The notes: generated from the sequence alone by a model not told the origin. A stretch of DNA of 64,000 bases from Paenibacillus tyrphae (GCF_027925525.1 NZ_BSDJ01000004.1:186001-250000), one strand, 5' to 3'; positions 43,560 through 51,866 are shown, numbered from the stretch's first letter. Made by a program: numbers and translations.

Positions 43560-43576
43560 ACTTACTTTATGTAAGT
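43560..43576. promoter_or_regulatory. Inverted-repeat operator at the azoreductase start point
   Basis: ACTTAC-TTTAT-GTAAGT, a perfect 6-5-6 inverted repeat immediately downstream of the minus-strand -10. A related AACTTACTAAAGT element lies in the spacer (43590-43603). Confidence 0.65.
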
Positions 43577-43606
43577 ATAATAAAACATGTAACTTACTAA
43601 AGTCAA
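43577..43606 (-). promoter_or_regulatory. Predicted promoter of the azoreductase gene
   Basis: Minus strand: TTGACT (43606-43601), 18-base spacer, TATTAT (43582-43577). Flanked and interrupted by ACTTAC/GTAAGT elements. Confidence 0.7.
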
Positions 43607-43696
43607 GTGTTATTTTAAATTTAAAATAAAAAAGGTATAGCCGGTTTCCGGGAGTGGGAAGCTAACCGCAGCGAAACGACGGAAAGGAAGTTTGGG

Positions 43697-44062
43697 ATGA
43701 TGAATCCGATTGAATATGCGGCATACCGCCGGGTATTGGAGCGCGGCGACCAGTTGTGCGCGGATGTCGAAGTTCGCATCAAAGGGAGAGAAAACTATCT
43801 GGTGGTGCTGTTTGCAGAATCGCAGGCCAACGACTACGATATGGTGATGGTGCTGGAAAAAGACGCGGACCGCGATATCGATTGGTACGACAATGATTTG
43901 CATGCCGCTTATGTTGATGTCACGGAGAAGCTGTTCGCGGACGGAGCGGGAGAGACGCATTGGAATCCGAGAGAAGCGTTTAAGGAGCAGGTGCTGAGCT
44001 TCGGAGACGTCCGGGAGCAGATCCGGCAGCAGCTGAAGGAAGCGCGGTTGCAGAAAGTATAA
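43697..44062 (+). CDS. Unknown acidic cytoplasmic protein
   Basis: 121 residues (ATG 43697 or 43700, behind GGAAAGGAAGTTTGGG). N-terminal helix MNPIEYAAYRRVLERGDQLC, then strands (VEVRIKGRENYLVVLFAE, MVMVLEKDADRDIDWYDN) and a helical C-terminus rich in Lys/Gln. No family recognised and no membrane segment. It stands alone between the azoreductase promoter region and a convergent terminator. Confidence 0.72.
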   Translation: MMNPIEYAAYRRVLERGDQLCADVEVRIKGRENYLVVLFAESQANDYDMVMVLEKDADRDIDWYDNDLHAAYVDVTEKLFADGAGETHWNPREAFKEQVLSFGDVREQIRQQLKEARLQKV

Positions 44063-44083
44063 GTCATATGGCAGGGAAACAAA

Positions 44084-44128
44084 AAACAGACGTCTGCGCC
44101 TTGAGGCGGGCCGTCTGTTTCTTTTTTT
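44084..44128. terminator. Bidirectional terminator
   Basis: AAACAGACG (44084-44092) and CGTCTGTTT (44112-44120) with A tracts before and T tracts after. Confidence 0.82.
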
Positions 44129-44135
44129 GCGCAGC

Positions 44136-44411
44136 TCAGCGCTTCTTGTTCGTCGGGCGCGGCGCATATTTGCGCTCGTTGCCGTCCCATCGGAAGTTCG
44201 CGACAAGAAAGCCGATTATCCCGAATACGATGATGCGGATCGTAAACCAGGACGGCGTAAGCGTTTGCTGTGTCAGCCATTCGATCGCTGTAAACAGCAC
44301 CGCCAGCGAGATCCCCCACATGGCAACGCCGTAGTACATGACATATCTCGCTTTGCCCAATTGCCGCGTTTTTTGCCACTTGGCGGCCTTGTCTTCATTT
44401 GCTGTACTCAT
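44136..44411 (-). CDS. Small membrane protein, unknown
   Basis: 91 residues. A charged N-terminus (MSTANEDKAAKWQKTRQLGK) is followed by two hydrophobic helices (VMYYGVAMWGISLAVLFTAI, and IRIIVFGIIGFLVANF) and a basic tail ending RPTNKKR. The start ATG 44411 is chosen over a longer frame because the longer N-terminus overlaps the opposite gene's upstream region. No family recognised. Confidence 0.68.
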   Translation of the reverse strand: MSTANEDKAAKWQKTRQLGKARYVMYYGVAMWGISLAVLFTAIEWLTQQTLTPSWFTIRIIVFGIIGFLVANFRWDGNERKYAPRPTNKKR

Positions 44412-44575
44412 GGACTGGTTGTTCCCCCCGATTGCTTCATGGACAAACCATTCGCGAAGCAACCGGTAAATTCCTGCCTGTTCGGGAAACGTTCACATCT
44501 GATTTTTTGCCTGACCGTTTATGGCAATTTGTGGTACAATCGGTGGGAAAACAAGCGAAAGGTAGGTCGCCAGGC

Positions 44576-45241
44576 GTGAGTAAAGTCTTCATCTTTTCTT
44601 TATTATGGTGGGTCACCGGAAATCCGTTTGTGGCCTTTCTCGTGCTGCTGATCATCCTGTATATGGTTGACCGTCGTTTTGTCGGCTTGACCCCGAGCAT
44701 TTTTCAGCCACTGAAGCGGGCGCGACGATTGTCCCGCCTGAAGGATGAGCTGCGGCTCAATCCGCATCATACGTCGACCAAGCTGGAAATCGCCCGAATT
44801 TATATGGAGCAAAAAAAATACGGCGCGGCGCTCGAACTGTTGGTTGAGGTGGCGAAAGTGATGGACGATTCCGCGGACGTGCTCAGCGAGCAGGGCATTT
44901 GCGAGTTGAAGCTGGGACGGACGGAGGAAGGCGAGCGCCTTCTGCTGCGTGCGCTGGAGCTGAACCCGCGGGTCAAATACGGCGAGCCTTATTTGCGGCT
45001 GGGCGAAGCGTTCGCAGGCAGCAATCCGGAGAAGGCGATCCGGTATCTGGAACGGTTCGGGGAAGTCAACTCTTCGTCCTGCGAAGCGTACTACCGGCTC
45101 GGTCTTCTGTACCGGGGGCTCGAGCGAAACGAAGAAGCCCGCCGGGCGTTCCGCGAAGCGGTGGAACTATACCGGGGGCTTCCCAAATACAAGCGGCGCC
45201 ACGAACGGCGCTGGGCGCTTCTCGCCCGCATGAAATCATAA
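44576..45241 (+). CDS. Membrane-anchored TPR protein
   Basis: 221 residues. N-terminal hydrophobic stretch (about residues 4-31) is a single or hairpin membrane anchor. From residue ~60 tetratricopeptide repeats follow: TKLEIARIYMEQKKYGAALELL, EGERLLLRALELNP, YLRLGEAFAGSNPEKAIRYL, YYRLGLLYRGLERNEEARRAF. GTG 44576 follows GAAAGGTAGG. Likely a protein-protein scaffold facing the cytoplasm. Its 3' end overlaps thiO on the other strand by 6 bp. Confidence 0.8.
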   Translation: MSKVFIFSLLWWVTGNPFVAFLVLLIILYMVDRRFVGLTPSIFQPLKRARRLSRLKDELRLNPHHTSTKLEIARIYMEQKKYGAALELLVEVAKVMDDSADVLSEQGICELKLGRTEEGERLLLRALELNPRVKYGEPYLRLGEAFAGSNPEKAIRYLERFGEVNSSSCEAYYRLGLLYRGLERNEEARRAFREAVELYRGLPKYKRRHERRWALLARMKS

Positions 45242-46384
45242 GACGGCGGCAGTATCTGCGGCGGCCCGGATGGGCGTGAACGGCGCCAAGTCCGCCGAAG
45301 TCGGCCGGCCCTGCGCCAGCTCGGCGACAATCCGCGCGGTGGCCGGTGCGAGCAGAATGCCGTTGCGGTAATGGCCCGTAGCGAAGATCAAGCCGGGCGC
45401 AGCGTCCCACGTGCCGAGGAACGGCAGAGCGTCCCGCGTGCCGGGCCGCAGCCCCGCCCAAGTGGAGACGAATTCGGCCTCGGCCAGCCGCGGCAGCAGC
45501 GCTGCCGCTTTGGCGTGCAATTCGCCGATGACCTTGGCGGTCGGCCGCTTGTCGAAGCCGGCTTCCGTCTGGGTCGCGCCGACAATGTAGCTGCCGTCCC
45601 GTTTCGGCACGACGTAGCAGCCTTTGGTGAAGACGGTGGAGCGGATGAGCGGCGCTTCGGTTTTAAGCGAGATGCATTGGCCTTTGACCGGGAACATAGG
45701 CAGGCTCAGCCCGAGCGGCTCGGTCAACGCCGGACTCCAAGCGCCGGCAGCGAGCACGACGAGGTCCGCGTACAGCGGGCCTTCCGACGTCTGTACGCCA
45801 CGGATTCGGCCGCTTCCGGGCTCCGTCAGCAGCCGGATGACCGGCGTCCACTCGCGGATCGTGCAGCCCTGCTTCGCTATCGTGGCTTGCAGCGTCTTGG
45901 CAAGCCAGACCGGATGCACGTGATGGTCGGCAGGCAAATACAGCCCGCCGCGCACGGCAGCGGTCAGCTCGGGCTCCAGCTTCAGCATTTCCGCAGGCTG
46001 TACCCACTCGGCGTCCCGAATCCACGACAAGCGGCCGCGCAGCTCGGCTTCATCTTCTTCCGTAAGGGCCGCGCGGAGGATTCCCTCGGCGACATACTGC
46101 GCCGTAAGGCCGCTAACCTGCTCCAGCTCGTCCGTCCAAGCGCGGTACAGCTGCTGGCTCAGACGGCACAGCTCGTAGTAAGGGCCGGGCCGGTGCGTTT
46201 CGGATTGGGCCCCCAGCATCCCCGCGGCGGCGGTGGACGCCTCCTGATTCAGCGCCCCTTTCTCGATCAGCGTGCAGGCAAAGCCAACCTTGCTGAGCTC
46301 GTAGGCCGCGCTGCAGCCGATAATGCCGCCGCCGACGATGATAACGGTCGGCTTGGTGCCCGTATGACTTGAATCCGTACTCAT
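45236..46384 (-). CDS. thiO: Glycine oxidase ThiO
   Basis: 382-residue FAD-dependent amine oxidase. Dinucleotide site VIIVGGGIIGCSAAYELSKVG (split: GGGIIG), EASTAAAGMLGAQ, QCISLKTEAPLI, GSYIVGATQTEAGFDKRPTA, TWAGLRPGTRDALPFLG and GHYRNGILLAPATARIVAE. It oxidises glycine to the iminoacetate used for the thiazole ring of thiamine. The start overlaps the tenI stop by 4 bp. thiS and thiG, its usual downstream partners, are not in this window. Confidence 0.92.
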   Translation of the reverse strand: MSTDSSHTGTKPTVIIVGGGIIGCSAAYELSKVGFACTLIEKGALNQEASTAAAGMLGAQSETHRPGPYYELCRLSQQLYRAWTDELEQVSGLTAQYVAEGILRAALTEEDEAELRGRLSWIRDAEWVQPAEMLKLEPELTAAVRGGLYLPADHHVHPVWLAKTLQATIAKQGCTIREWTPVIRLLTEPGSGRIRGVQTSEGPLYADLVVLAAGAWSPALTEPLGLSLPMFPVKGQCISLKTEAPLIRSTVFTKGCYVVPKRDGSYIVGATQTEAGFDKRPTAKVIGELHAKAAALLPRLAEAEFVSTWAGLRPGTRDALPFLGTWDAAPGLIFATGHYRNGILLAPATARIVAELAQGRPTSADLAPFTPIRAAADTAAVL

Positions 46385-47025
46385 GACAATCCTCTCCTTG
46401 GGGTATGCTTCGTCCGATCGAGAGCTTCCCGGAATGCGGCAATTTGTCCCGCCGGGTCCTCATGCAGCAGCACCGAAGACAGCACGGCAATGCCAGCTGC
46501 GCCAGTGGACAAGACATCGTCCACGAGATTCGGTTCGATGCCCCCGATGGCCAGCACGGGTACGTCCGCCGCTTCTACGGCTTCCGTTAGTCCGCTCAGG
46601 CCGCGCGGCTTTAGGCCCGGTTTTGAGCCGGTGGCGTACACATGGCCGAAGAGCGCGTAATCGGCTCCCTGCCGGCCCGCCTCGGCCGCTTCCGCGGCCG
46701 AATGGACGGAGCAGCCGAGCGTCATGCCGCGCGGAGCGATGGTGCGCGCTTCGGCCGGCGACAAGCTGCTGCCGGTAAGCTGCACGCCGGCCGCCCCGGC
46801 GGCCAACGCGGCATCCAGGCGGTCGTTCAGCAGGACCGCCGTGTGCGGCAGCAGCGGTTTCAGCCGCGCATGCCAGCGCACCAGCTCGCTGGCGCTGCGG
46901 TGCTTCTCGCGGATGTGCAGCGCGTCCACCAGCTCGAACGGACAGCGGGACACAATGGCGGCCACCTCTTCCAGCTCCTGCCGGCCGGTCGTAATAACGT
47001 GCAGCGCATGGGTTCTCCGGGACAT
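46381..47025 (-). CDS. tenI: Thiazole tautomerase TenI / thiamine phosphate synthase-like
   Basis: 214 residues, TIM-barrel of the ThiE/TenI family. HVITTGRQ, DALHIREKHRSASEL, LLNDRLDAALAAGAAGVQLTGSSL, GCSVHSAAEAAEAGRQGADYALFGHVYATGSK and VLAIGGIEPN. TenI rather than ThiE is favoured by the neighbouring thiO and by the weaker ThiE pyrimidine-binding motif. ATG 47025 follows AAAAGGAAGG. It aromatises the thiazole carboxylate. Confidence 0.83.
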   Translation of the reverse strand: MSRRTHALHVITTGRQELEEVAAIVSRCPFELVDALHIREKHRSASELVRWHARLKPLLPHTAVLLNDRLDAALAAGAAGVQLTGSSLSPAEARTIAPRGMTLGCSVHSAAEAAEAGRQGADYALFGHVYATGSKPGLKPRGLSGLTEAVEAADVPVLAIGGIEPNLVDDVLSTGAAGIAVLSSVLLHEDPAGQIAAFREALDRTKHTPRRGLS

Positions 47026-47158
47026 ACGGGATCGGACCTTCCTTTTCTCCATTGAAATGTAGTTTCATCATAACGCTTTCGCTTCTGCGGCGTCAAAGCG
47101 TTTGTCCCACTTGTCATAAAATGATCACGAACCGTGGGCCGCGACTCCGCCGGGCTTC

Positions 47159-47187
47159 TTGACGGTCGGGAAGGAGAAGACTAAACT
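47159..47187 (+). promoter_or_regulatory. Predicted promoter of thiD
   Basis: TTGACG (47159-47164), 17-base spacer, TAAACT (47182-47187). No TPP riboswitch is seen between tenI and thiD. Confidence 0.55.
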
Positions 47188-47223
47188 TATGGAAGGTATA
47201 GCGATTCGGGAGGCAGGTGCATC

Positions 47224-48033
47224 ATGACGATATTCAAAGCATTGACCATTGCAGGCTCGGACAGCGGAGGCGGGGCAGGGATTCAAGCGGATTTGAAAAC
47301 GTTCCAAATGCTTGACGTGTACGGGATGTCCGCGATTACGGCGATTACCGCGCAGAACACGCTGGGCGTTCACGGCATTTACGATATTCCGCTAGAGGGG
47401 ATCGAGAAGCAGATTGACGCCGTATTGTCCGATCTCGGAGCGGATGCGGCCAAAACCGGCATGCTGTCGCAGCCGGAAATTATCGAGCTTGTGGCGGGCT
47501 GCATCCGTAAGCACGGGCTGAAGCGGCTTGTCGTCGACCCGGTGATGGTCGCCAAGGGCGGAGCCAGCCTGCTAGCCGGCAATGCGCAGAACGCGCTGCG
47601 CGAAAAGCTGCTGCCGTTGGCCGCGCTTGTGACGCCCAATATCCCGGAAGCGGAAGTGATTACAGGCCTTTCGATTGCCACGATAGAGGACATGAAGGAG
47701 GCCGCGCGGCACATCGTCAAGGAATTTGGCGCTGGCGCGGCGATCGTCAAAGGCGGCCACCGCAGCGGCGAGCCGACAGACGTGCTGTACGACGGCGAGG
47801 CGTTCCACCTGCTGACAGGTGAGCGGTACGAAACCCGCCATACGCATGGGACAGGCTGTACCTTTTCCGCGGCTATCTGTGCGGAGCTTGCCAAAGGAAA
47901 GACGCTGCTGGAGGCCGCCCATACGGCCAAGCAATTTATTACGCTTGCCATCCGGCATACGCTCGGCATCGGCGCCGGTCACGGTCCGACGAACCATTGG
48001 GCGTACGTGCGCGAGCGCGCTGCGGCCGAATAG
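47224..48033 (+). CDS. thiD: Hydroxymethylpyrimidine/phosphomethylpyrimidine kinase
   Basis: 269 residues, ribokinase fold. ALTIAGSDSGGGAGIQADLKTF at the N-terminus (GSDSxGGAGIQAD), VVDPVMVAKGGASLL, TPNIPEAEVITG, AIVKGGH, HTHGTGCTFSAAI (anion hole, catalytic Asp-equivalent region) and the ThiD ending GAGHGPTNHWAY. It phosphorylates HMP twice for thiamine synthesis. ATG 47224 follows GGGAGGCAGGTGCATC. Divergent from tenI-thiO. Confidence 0.93.
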   Translation: MTIFKALTIAGSDSGGGAGIQADLKTFQMLDVYGMSAITAITAQNTLGVHGIYDIPLEGIEKQIDAVLSDLGADAAKTGMLSQPEIIELVAGCIRKHGLKRLVVDPVMVAKGGASLLAGNAQNALREKLLPLAALVTPNIPEAEVITGLSIATIEDMKEAARHIVKEFGAGAAIVKGGHRSGEPTDVLYDGEAFHLLTGERYETRHTHGTGCTFSAAICAELAKGKTLLEAAHTAKQFITLAIRHTLGIGAGHGPTNHWAYVRERAAAE

Positions 48034-48055
48034 CAGACGAAGGAGCATCCGATAC

Positions 48056-48163
48056 ATGAGCTATGAATACTTGATGCAGGCGGTTTTGCTCATCGTCCTG
48101 CTCATTGTCTTTTTTCCCGCCATCGTGTTGTGGTCCAAGTGGAAAAAGAAGAAACGGAGATAA
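48056..48163 (+). CDS. Single-helix membrane microprotein
   Basis: 35 residues: MSYEYLMQAVLLIVLLIVFF begins it, then PAIVLWSKWKKKKRR. One membrane helix and a strongly basic C-terminus (inside). The ATG follows AAGGAGCATCCGATAC, 22 bp after thiD and 5 bp before the next gene, so it is likely cotranscribed with both. Function unknown. Confidence 0.65.
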   Translation: MSYEYLMQAVLLIVLLIVFFPAIVLWSKWKKKKRR

Positions 48164-48168
48164 GCGAT

Positions 48169-48606
48169 ATGTACTATGTCAATCAGGAACAAATCGATGC
48201 CCGGCTGGCGTTCGTGCCGGATTTATTGAAAGCTTGCGCTGCGTTGGAGTCCGCTTGGGAAGCCCCGGAATCGGAATCGGAGCTGCTGCTGCACCTGGCG
48301 CAGGAGAGGACGCTGCATTTGGCGATTGAGACGGTGACCGACGTCGGCAGCTTGCTGATCGACGCGTTCATGATGCGGGACGCCAGCAGCTATGAGGACA
48401 TCGTCGAGATCCTCGCCGGCGAAGGCGTATTCGGGGCTGACGTTGCGGCCGTTTTGACGGAGCTTGTGAAGCTGCGCCGTTCGCTGACGCAGGAATACAA
48501 CACGCTGCCGCGCAGCGGGCTGCATCCGATGATCGCGAAGCTGCCCGGGGCGTTGAGCGCTTTTGCCGAAGCCGTACCGGCATTTATCCGCAAAGAAATG
48601 CTGTAG
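48169..48606 (+). CDS. HepT-like (DUF86) protein with altered catalytic motif
   Basis: 145 residues, all-helical. Shares the DUF86 layout: an initial helix, LLHLAQERTLHLAIETVTDVGSLLID, and a late RRSLTQEY segment near residue 105. HepT toxins use RNxxxHxY there; this copy has Gln in place of His, so RNase activity is probably lost. No MntA-type nucleotidyltransferase antitoxin is adjacent. It resembles the stand-alone YutE group of bacilli. ATG 48169 follows ACGGAGATAAGCGAT. Confidence 0.8.
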   Translation: MYYVNQEQIDARLAFVPDLLKACAALESAWEAPESESELLLHLAQERTLHLAIETVTDVGSLLIDAFMMRDASSYEDIVEILAGEGVFGADVAAVLTELVKLRRSLTQEYNTLPRSGLHPMIAKLPGALSAFAEAVPAFIRKEML

Positions 48607-48623
48607 CGCCGTGCTGCAGACCA

Positions 48624-48650
48624 GGGACCGTCCTGATCAGGACAGGTCCC
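48624..48650. terminator. Terminator between convergent genes
   Basis: GGGACC/GGTCCC with an inner TCCTGATCAGGA palindrome. The tail TTTG is short. It covers the end of the minus-strand GyrI-like gene. Confidence 0.6.
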
Positions 48651-49257
48651 TTTGTTCTACCGGGAAGCGCAGAATCGTTTTCCAGTCGGAAGGCGGGGTT
48701 TTACGGGGATCGGTCAAATAAATTTCATGATGCAATCCGTTTTGAACCAGTCTGCGTACCTCCATGTAAGCGTGCATGCGCTCCACCGTTTCCGGCTCCG
48801 TCTCGTAAGGACCGATGTGAAGCATTTGCACGGACAGCCCTTCGGCCATCGTCTCGTACGCCACTTGAGCGATGTCGTCGGCGAGCTCTTTTTTCTTCAG
48901 GGACGTCTTCTCTTTGGCCTCGACAGCCAGGGCCCCGGTGACGAAGTCGGGCATGCGGATCAGCAGCTTCCAGCGCCATTCCTGCCGCGGGACTTCCAGT
49001 GCGGGCTTGCCGGATTCCACCCACCACAGCCCTTCCAGCTTCGGTACCGCAAAATTGGTTCCCTGCGCTTTGCCAAGCGCCTTGACACCGTAAGCGGCTG
49101 CGTACAGCGCTGCGGTAGCTTGGGCGAACCGCTCGCCGTTCGGGTCGCCCTGACCGGCAAACGTCAAGTACGGCGCTTCGCCGAAGCCTACAAGCTCCGG
49201 CTCCGAGCCGGATTTGTAATAAGTTTTATATGTTTTGGCAAGATCGAGCTTGTCCAT
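48637..49257 (-). CDS. GyrI-like domain protein
   Basis: 206 residues. Pattern of the COG4832 GyrI-like small-molecule-binding group: YLTFAGQGDPNGERFAQATAALYAAAYGVK, LEGLWWVESG, WRWKLLIRMPDFVT, VQMLHIGPYETEPETVERMHAYM, and HHEIYLTDPRKTPPSDWKTILRFPV. The last stretch carries the conserved Glu/Asp of the ligand pocket. Such proteins bind or hydrolyse small hydrophobic compounds. ATG 49257 follows AGAGAGGACGTGCGCGA. Confidence 0.88.
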   Translation of the reverse strand: MDKLDLAKTYKTYYKSGSEPELVGFGEAPYLTFAGQGDPNGERFAQATAALYAAAYGVKALGKAQGTNFAVPKLEGLWWVESGKPALEVPRQEWRWKLLIRMPDFVTGALAVEAKEKTSLKKKELADDIAQVAYETMAEGLSVQMLHIGPYETEPETVERMHAYMEVRRLVQNGLHHEIYLTDPRKTPPSDWKTILRFPVEQRDLS

Positions 49258-49315
49258 TCGCGCACGTCCTCTCTTCGTTTCGAATAGGATATAGCTCCAG
49301 CTTAACGGGTTATCC

Positions 49316-49333
49316 CTGACAACCTATTGTCAG
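49316..49333. promoter_or_regulatory. 18-bp perfect palindrome in the divergent region
   Basis: CTGACAA-CCTA-TTGTCAG, a perfect 7-4-7 inverted repeat about 60 bp upstream of the GyrI-like gene and 200 bp upstream of the SufR-like regulator. Likely an operator. Confidence 0.55.
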
Positions 49334-49530
49334 TGTAGCGGAACAGCTTCGAATTTTTCTCCGTTTTATTCTCCGCCAGCCTTTTCCTCGGTTAGTATTT
49401 TACATACATAGTAGTATATTAATTTACTTATCGTATCATTTCGTATACAATATGCTTATTCATACGGTACAGCATAGCTTCCGCCATAATGAAGCAGGCG
49501 GCCTGCATACAAGAAGGACGGTGAGACCGC

Positions 49531-50169
49531 ATGAACCAGGAAACGGACGTATCGACGCGACGCGTCATCCTCACGATGCTCAAGACCAAAGGAGCGCTTA
49601 GCGTAGGGGACATGTCGAAGCAGCTAGGCATCACGGAAATGGCGGTGCGGCGGCACCTGAACACGCTGGAACGGGATAATTTGATCGAATCGAAGCTGGT
49701 GCGGCAGGCGATGGGACGACCTTCGCATCTGTATTCGCTGACATCGAATGCCGACGACTCATTTCCTAAAAAGTATCAGCATCTCGCGTTGGACCTGCTG
49801 GAAGAGCTGGAAGCTTCCCTGGGGGAAAACAACGTGAACCTGCTGTTCGAGCGGCGCAAGGAGAGGCTGATCGGCCGCTATGGAGAGCGCATGAAAGACA
49901 AGCTGTTCGACGGACGCGTTCAAGAGCTGGCCGAGATTCAGAATGCCAATGGCTACATGGTCGAATTGGAGCCGACGGAGGACGGCGGTTATCTGCTGAA
50001 GGAGTACAATTGCCCGATCTCTCAGGTAGCCAATCAATATAACCACGCTTGCCAATGCGAGCTCGCGATGTTTCAGCGTCTGCTCGGTCCGGAAGCCGAA
50101 GTGGAACGGACGGAATGTCTCGCCAAAGGCGGTGGCAAATGTACGTATGCCATTCGGCCAAACCAATAA
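49531..50169 (+). CDS. SufR-like helix-turn-helix regulator with cysteine cluster
   Basis: 212 residues. HTH near residue 25-60: LSVGDMSKQLGITEMAVRRHLNTLERDNLI. A middle helical region is followed by a C-terminal part with cysteines in EYNCPISQVA, NHACQCELAMF and RTECLAKGGGKCTY. The last element matches the CxxGG-x-C pattern of Fe-S-sensing SufR-type repressors. Iron-sulfur or redox sensing is inferred. The ATG lies about 15 bp after GAAGGACGGTGAGACCGC. It stands alone and could act on the palindromes upstream. Confidence 0.85.
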   Translation: MNQETDVSTRRVILTMLKTKGALSVGDMSKQLGITEMAVRRHLNTLERDNLIESKLVRQAMGRPSHLYSLTSNADDSFPKKYQHLALDLLEELEASLGENNVNLLFERRKERLIGRYGERMKDKLFDGRVQELAEIQNANGYMVELEPTEDGGYLLKEYNCPISQVANQYNHACQCELAMFQRLLGPEAEVERTECLAKGGGKCTYAIRPNQ

Positions 50170-50232
50170 AAAACCATCTCTTCTGCCGGATCTCCGCAAT
50201 GACTGCTGGATCTCCGCAAGAGATGGTTTTTT
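50167..50232. terminator. Bidirectional terminator with an internal direct repeat
   Basis: AAAAAACCATCTCTT (50168-50182) and AAGAGATGGTTTTTT (50218-50232) pair perfectly. The large loop contains GGATCTCCGCAA twice. It serves both convergent genes. Confidence 0.82.
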
Positions 50233-50238
50233 GCCGTT

Positions 50239-51648
50239 TCAGGAAGGGGGAGCCGCGTCGTTTTCGGGCTTGGGCCGTTTGTTTTGGGCCGTTCGCAGGT
50301 TCGTCGTATACGTTATGCCGACAGAGAGCAGCCCGAACAGGATGAACGCGATAATTTTGTCCATAGCCGGACTCCCGGACAGATCGAACAGTATCGTCTT
50401 GACAGCGAGGCAGATTAGCGTCAAGGAGCCCAAGGCTTGAAGCGGCTTCCGCTTCCGGTAAGCGCCCCACAACAGCAGCAATAGCGCGTACAAGCCCCAG
50501 ACAGCCGACAAAGTAAGCTGCAGGTTAAGCCGTGGGGATAGCCCGTAATAGGCAAAGAAGCTATATGTTCCGCAGGCAAGTCCTCCGCCGACGGCCAGAT
50601 GGCTGAGGAAGGCGAAGCCGTTGGATAGCATCCGGTTGTCGTCTTCCCGCAATCGTTCGAAGCGGCCTTTGACCGACAAATAAAATCCTACGGCGGCCAG
50701 CAGCGCCCAAGCCAGCATATTCCCGTGAGCGAACGGGGAGAGATTGCCGAACGGGTCCGCCTCTGCCGCATTCCATGCGCCAAAAATCCAGTAGCCGAAG
50801 ACGCCCAGCCAGACGACGGCCGCTACCCCTCGGAGCGCACCCCATCGTTTTACGGTGCCAAGTCCCAGCATGGCGATAGCGGCGGGAAGCCATACAAATA
50901 CATGAGTGACCGGTTCCAAGGTCCGTTCCTTGAGAAAGTGGAGCGCTGCGAGGAGTATAAGCATCATCCCGCCGAACAGCTTCATCAGGACGATCGTAGA
51001 TAATTCGGGTAACCAGCGTCGGATCAGGCAGGCCAGGATGACGTACAGCATCCCCATGAACAGCATCGGGTAGGCGATCGGCACGACCCGTTCCCACAAG
51101 ACGAACGCCCAGAAGCCGAACACGGCTGCATTCGCGATACCCAGGAACAGGTCGGCGCCTTCGTCTGCACGTTTCTTCCATATGGAGACGGACAAGGCGC
51201 CAATGTAAAAAATATAAATCAGAAGCGCATACCGGTATGCAAGGCTCCAGCCTTCGGCGGCATCCGGCTGGAGCTTCAAGTAAAATAAGAAATACAACAG
51301 CCATGTGCCTGCAAATGCGGTGAATTTCAGCTCGTTCCAATCGAGCCGGAGACTGAGGGTAAAATAGACGACATTCAATGCCAATAAGCCGGCCCAGAGC
51401 ATCCAGCCTTCATCCGGGCCCGGGCTTACAATCAGGAGCGCCGGCCATCCTCCGAGCAGTGATACGTTCATGAGGAGTCTCGACTGCCATTTGAAGGCGA
51501 TCCAGCTTGCCCCTGCCGCAGTGACCAGCATGCCCGTACCCGACGGAGGCCCTTGCCCTAGCGTAAGGCAGAGCCCGTATAGAAAGACCCCCAGAATCAC
51601 CACGGCTCCGGGCCAACATGACGGCAACCTGCGCAGCCGTTCTTTCAT
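50239..51648 (-). CDS. DUF2339-like polytopic membrane protein
   Basis: 469 residues with about fourteen hydrophobic segments. The C-terminal LQALGSLTLICLAVKTILFDL and MDKIIAFILFGLLSVGI blocks are typical of the DUF2339/DUF2157-type membrane protein group. There are no soluble domains over ~40 residues. ATG 51648 is 10 bases after GAGGGAGG; TTG 51654 is nearer the RBS. Function unknown. Confidence 0.8.
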   Translation of the reverse strand: MKERLRRLPSCWPGAVVILGVFLYGLCLTLGQGPPSGTGMLVTAAGASWIAFKWQSRLLMNVSLLGGWPALLIVSPGPDEGWMLWAGLLALNVVYFTLSLRLDWNELKFTAFAGTWLLYFLFYLKLQPDAAEGWSLAYRYALLIYIFYIGALSVSIWKKRADEGADLFLGIANAAVFGFWAFVLWERVVPIAYPMLFMGMLYVILACLIRRWLPELSTIVLMKLFGGMMLILLAALHFLKERTLEPVTHVFVWLPAAIAMLGLGTVKRWGALRGVAAVVWLGVFGYWIFGAWNAAEADPFGNLSPFAHGNMLAWALLAAVGFYLSVKGRFERLREDDNRMLSNGFAFLSHLAVGGGLACGTYSFFAYYGLSPRLNLQLTLSAVWGLYALLLLLWGAYRKRKPLQALGSLTLICLAVKTILFDLSGSPAMDKIIAFILFGLLSVGITYTTNLRTAQNKRPKPENDAAPPS

Positions 51649-51821
51649 GCCCAACGTTCCTCCCTCGATATCGTGTTCCGTACTTAGTTACAATAATTGT
51701 AAGGGAACGAGGGAGGAGGGGATAAGTACTAATTTCATCTAGTACTGGAACGCACGTTCGATTTCTGCTGTTACTTGTTCAACGGGATGCTTTCCGAACC
51801 GAGCTGCAGAAGGTTCAAAAT

Positions 51822-51866
51822 AAAAAAAAGAACAGGTCTGCCGCGGTTAGCGGGACCTGCCGTTCT
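51822..51866 (-). terminator. Intrinsic terminator of the LCP gene
   Basis: Minus strand: AGAACGGCAGGTC pairs with GACCTGTTCT, then TTTTTTTT. The stem starts inside the last codons of the gene. Confidence 0.8.

Noticed and set aside
47026-47223. TPP riboswitch upstream of the thiamine genes
   Set aside because: The CTGAGA and ACCTGA...GGATAATGCCAGCG landmarks are absent on both strands.
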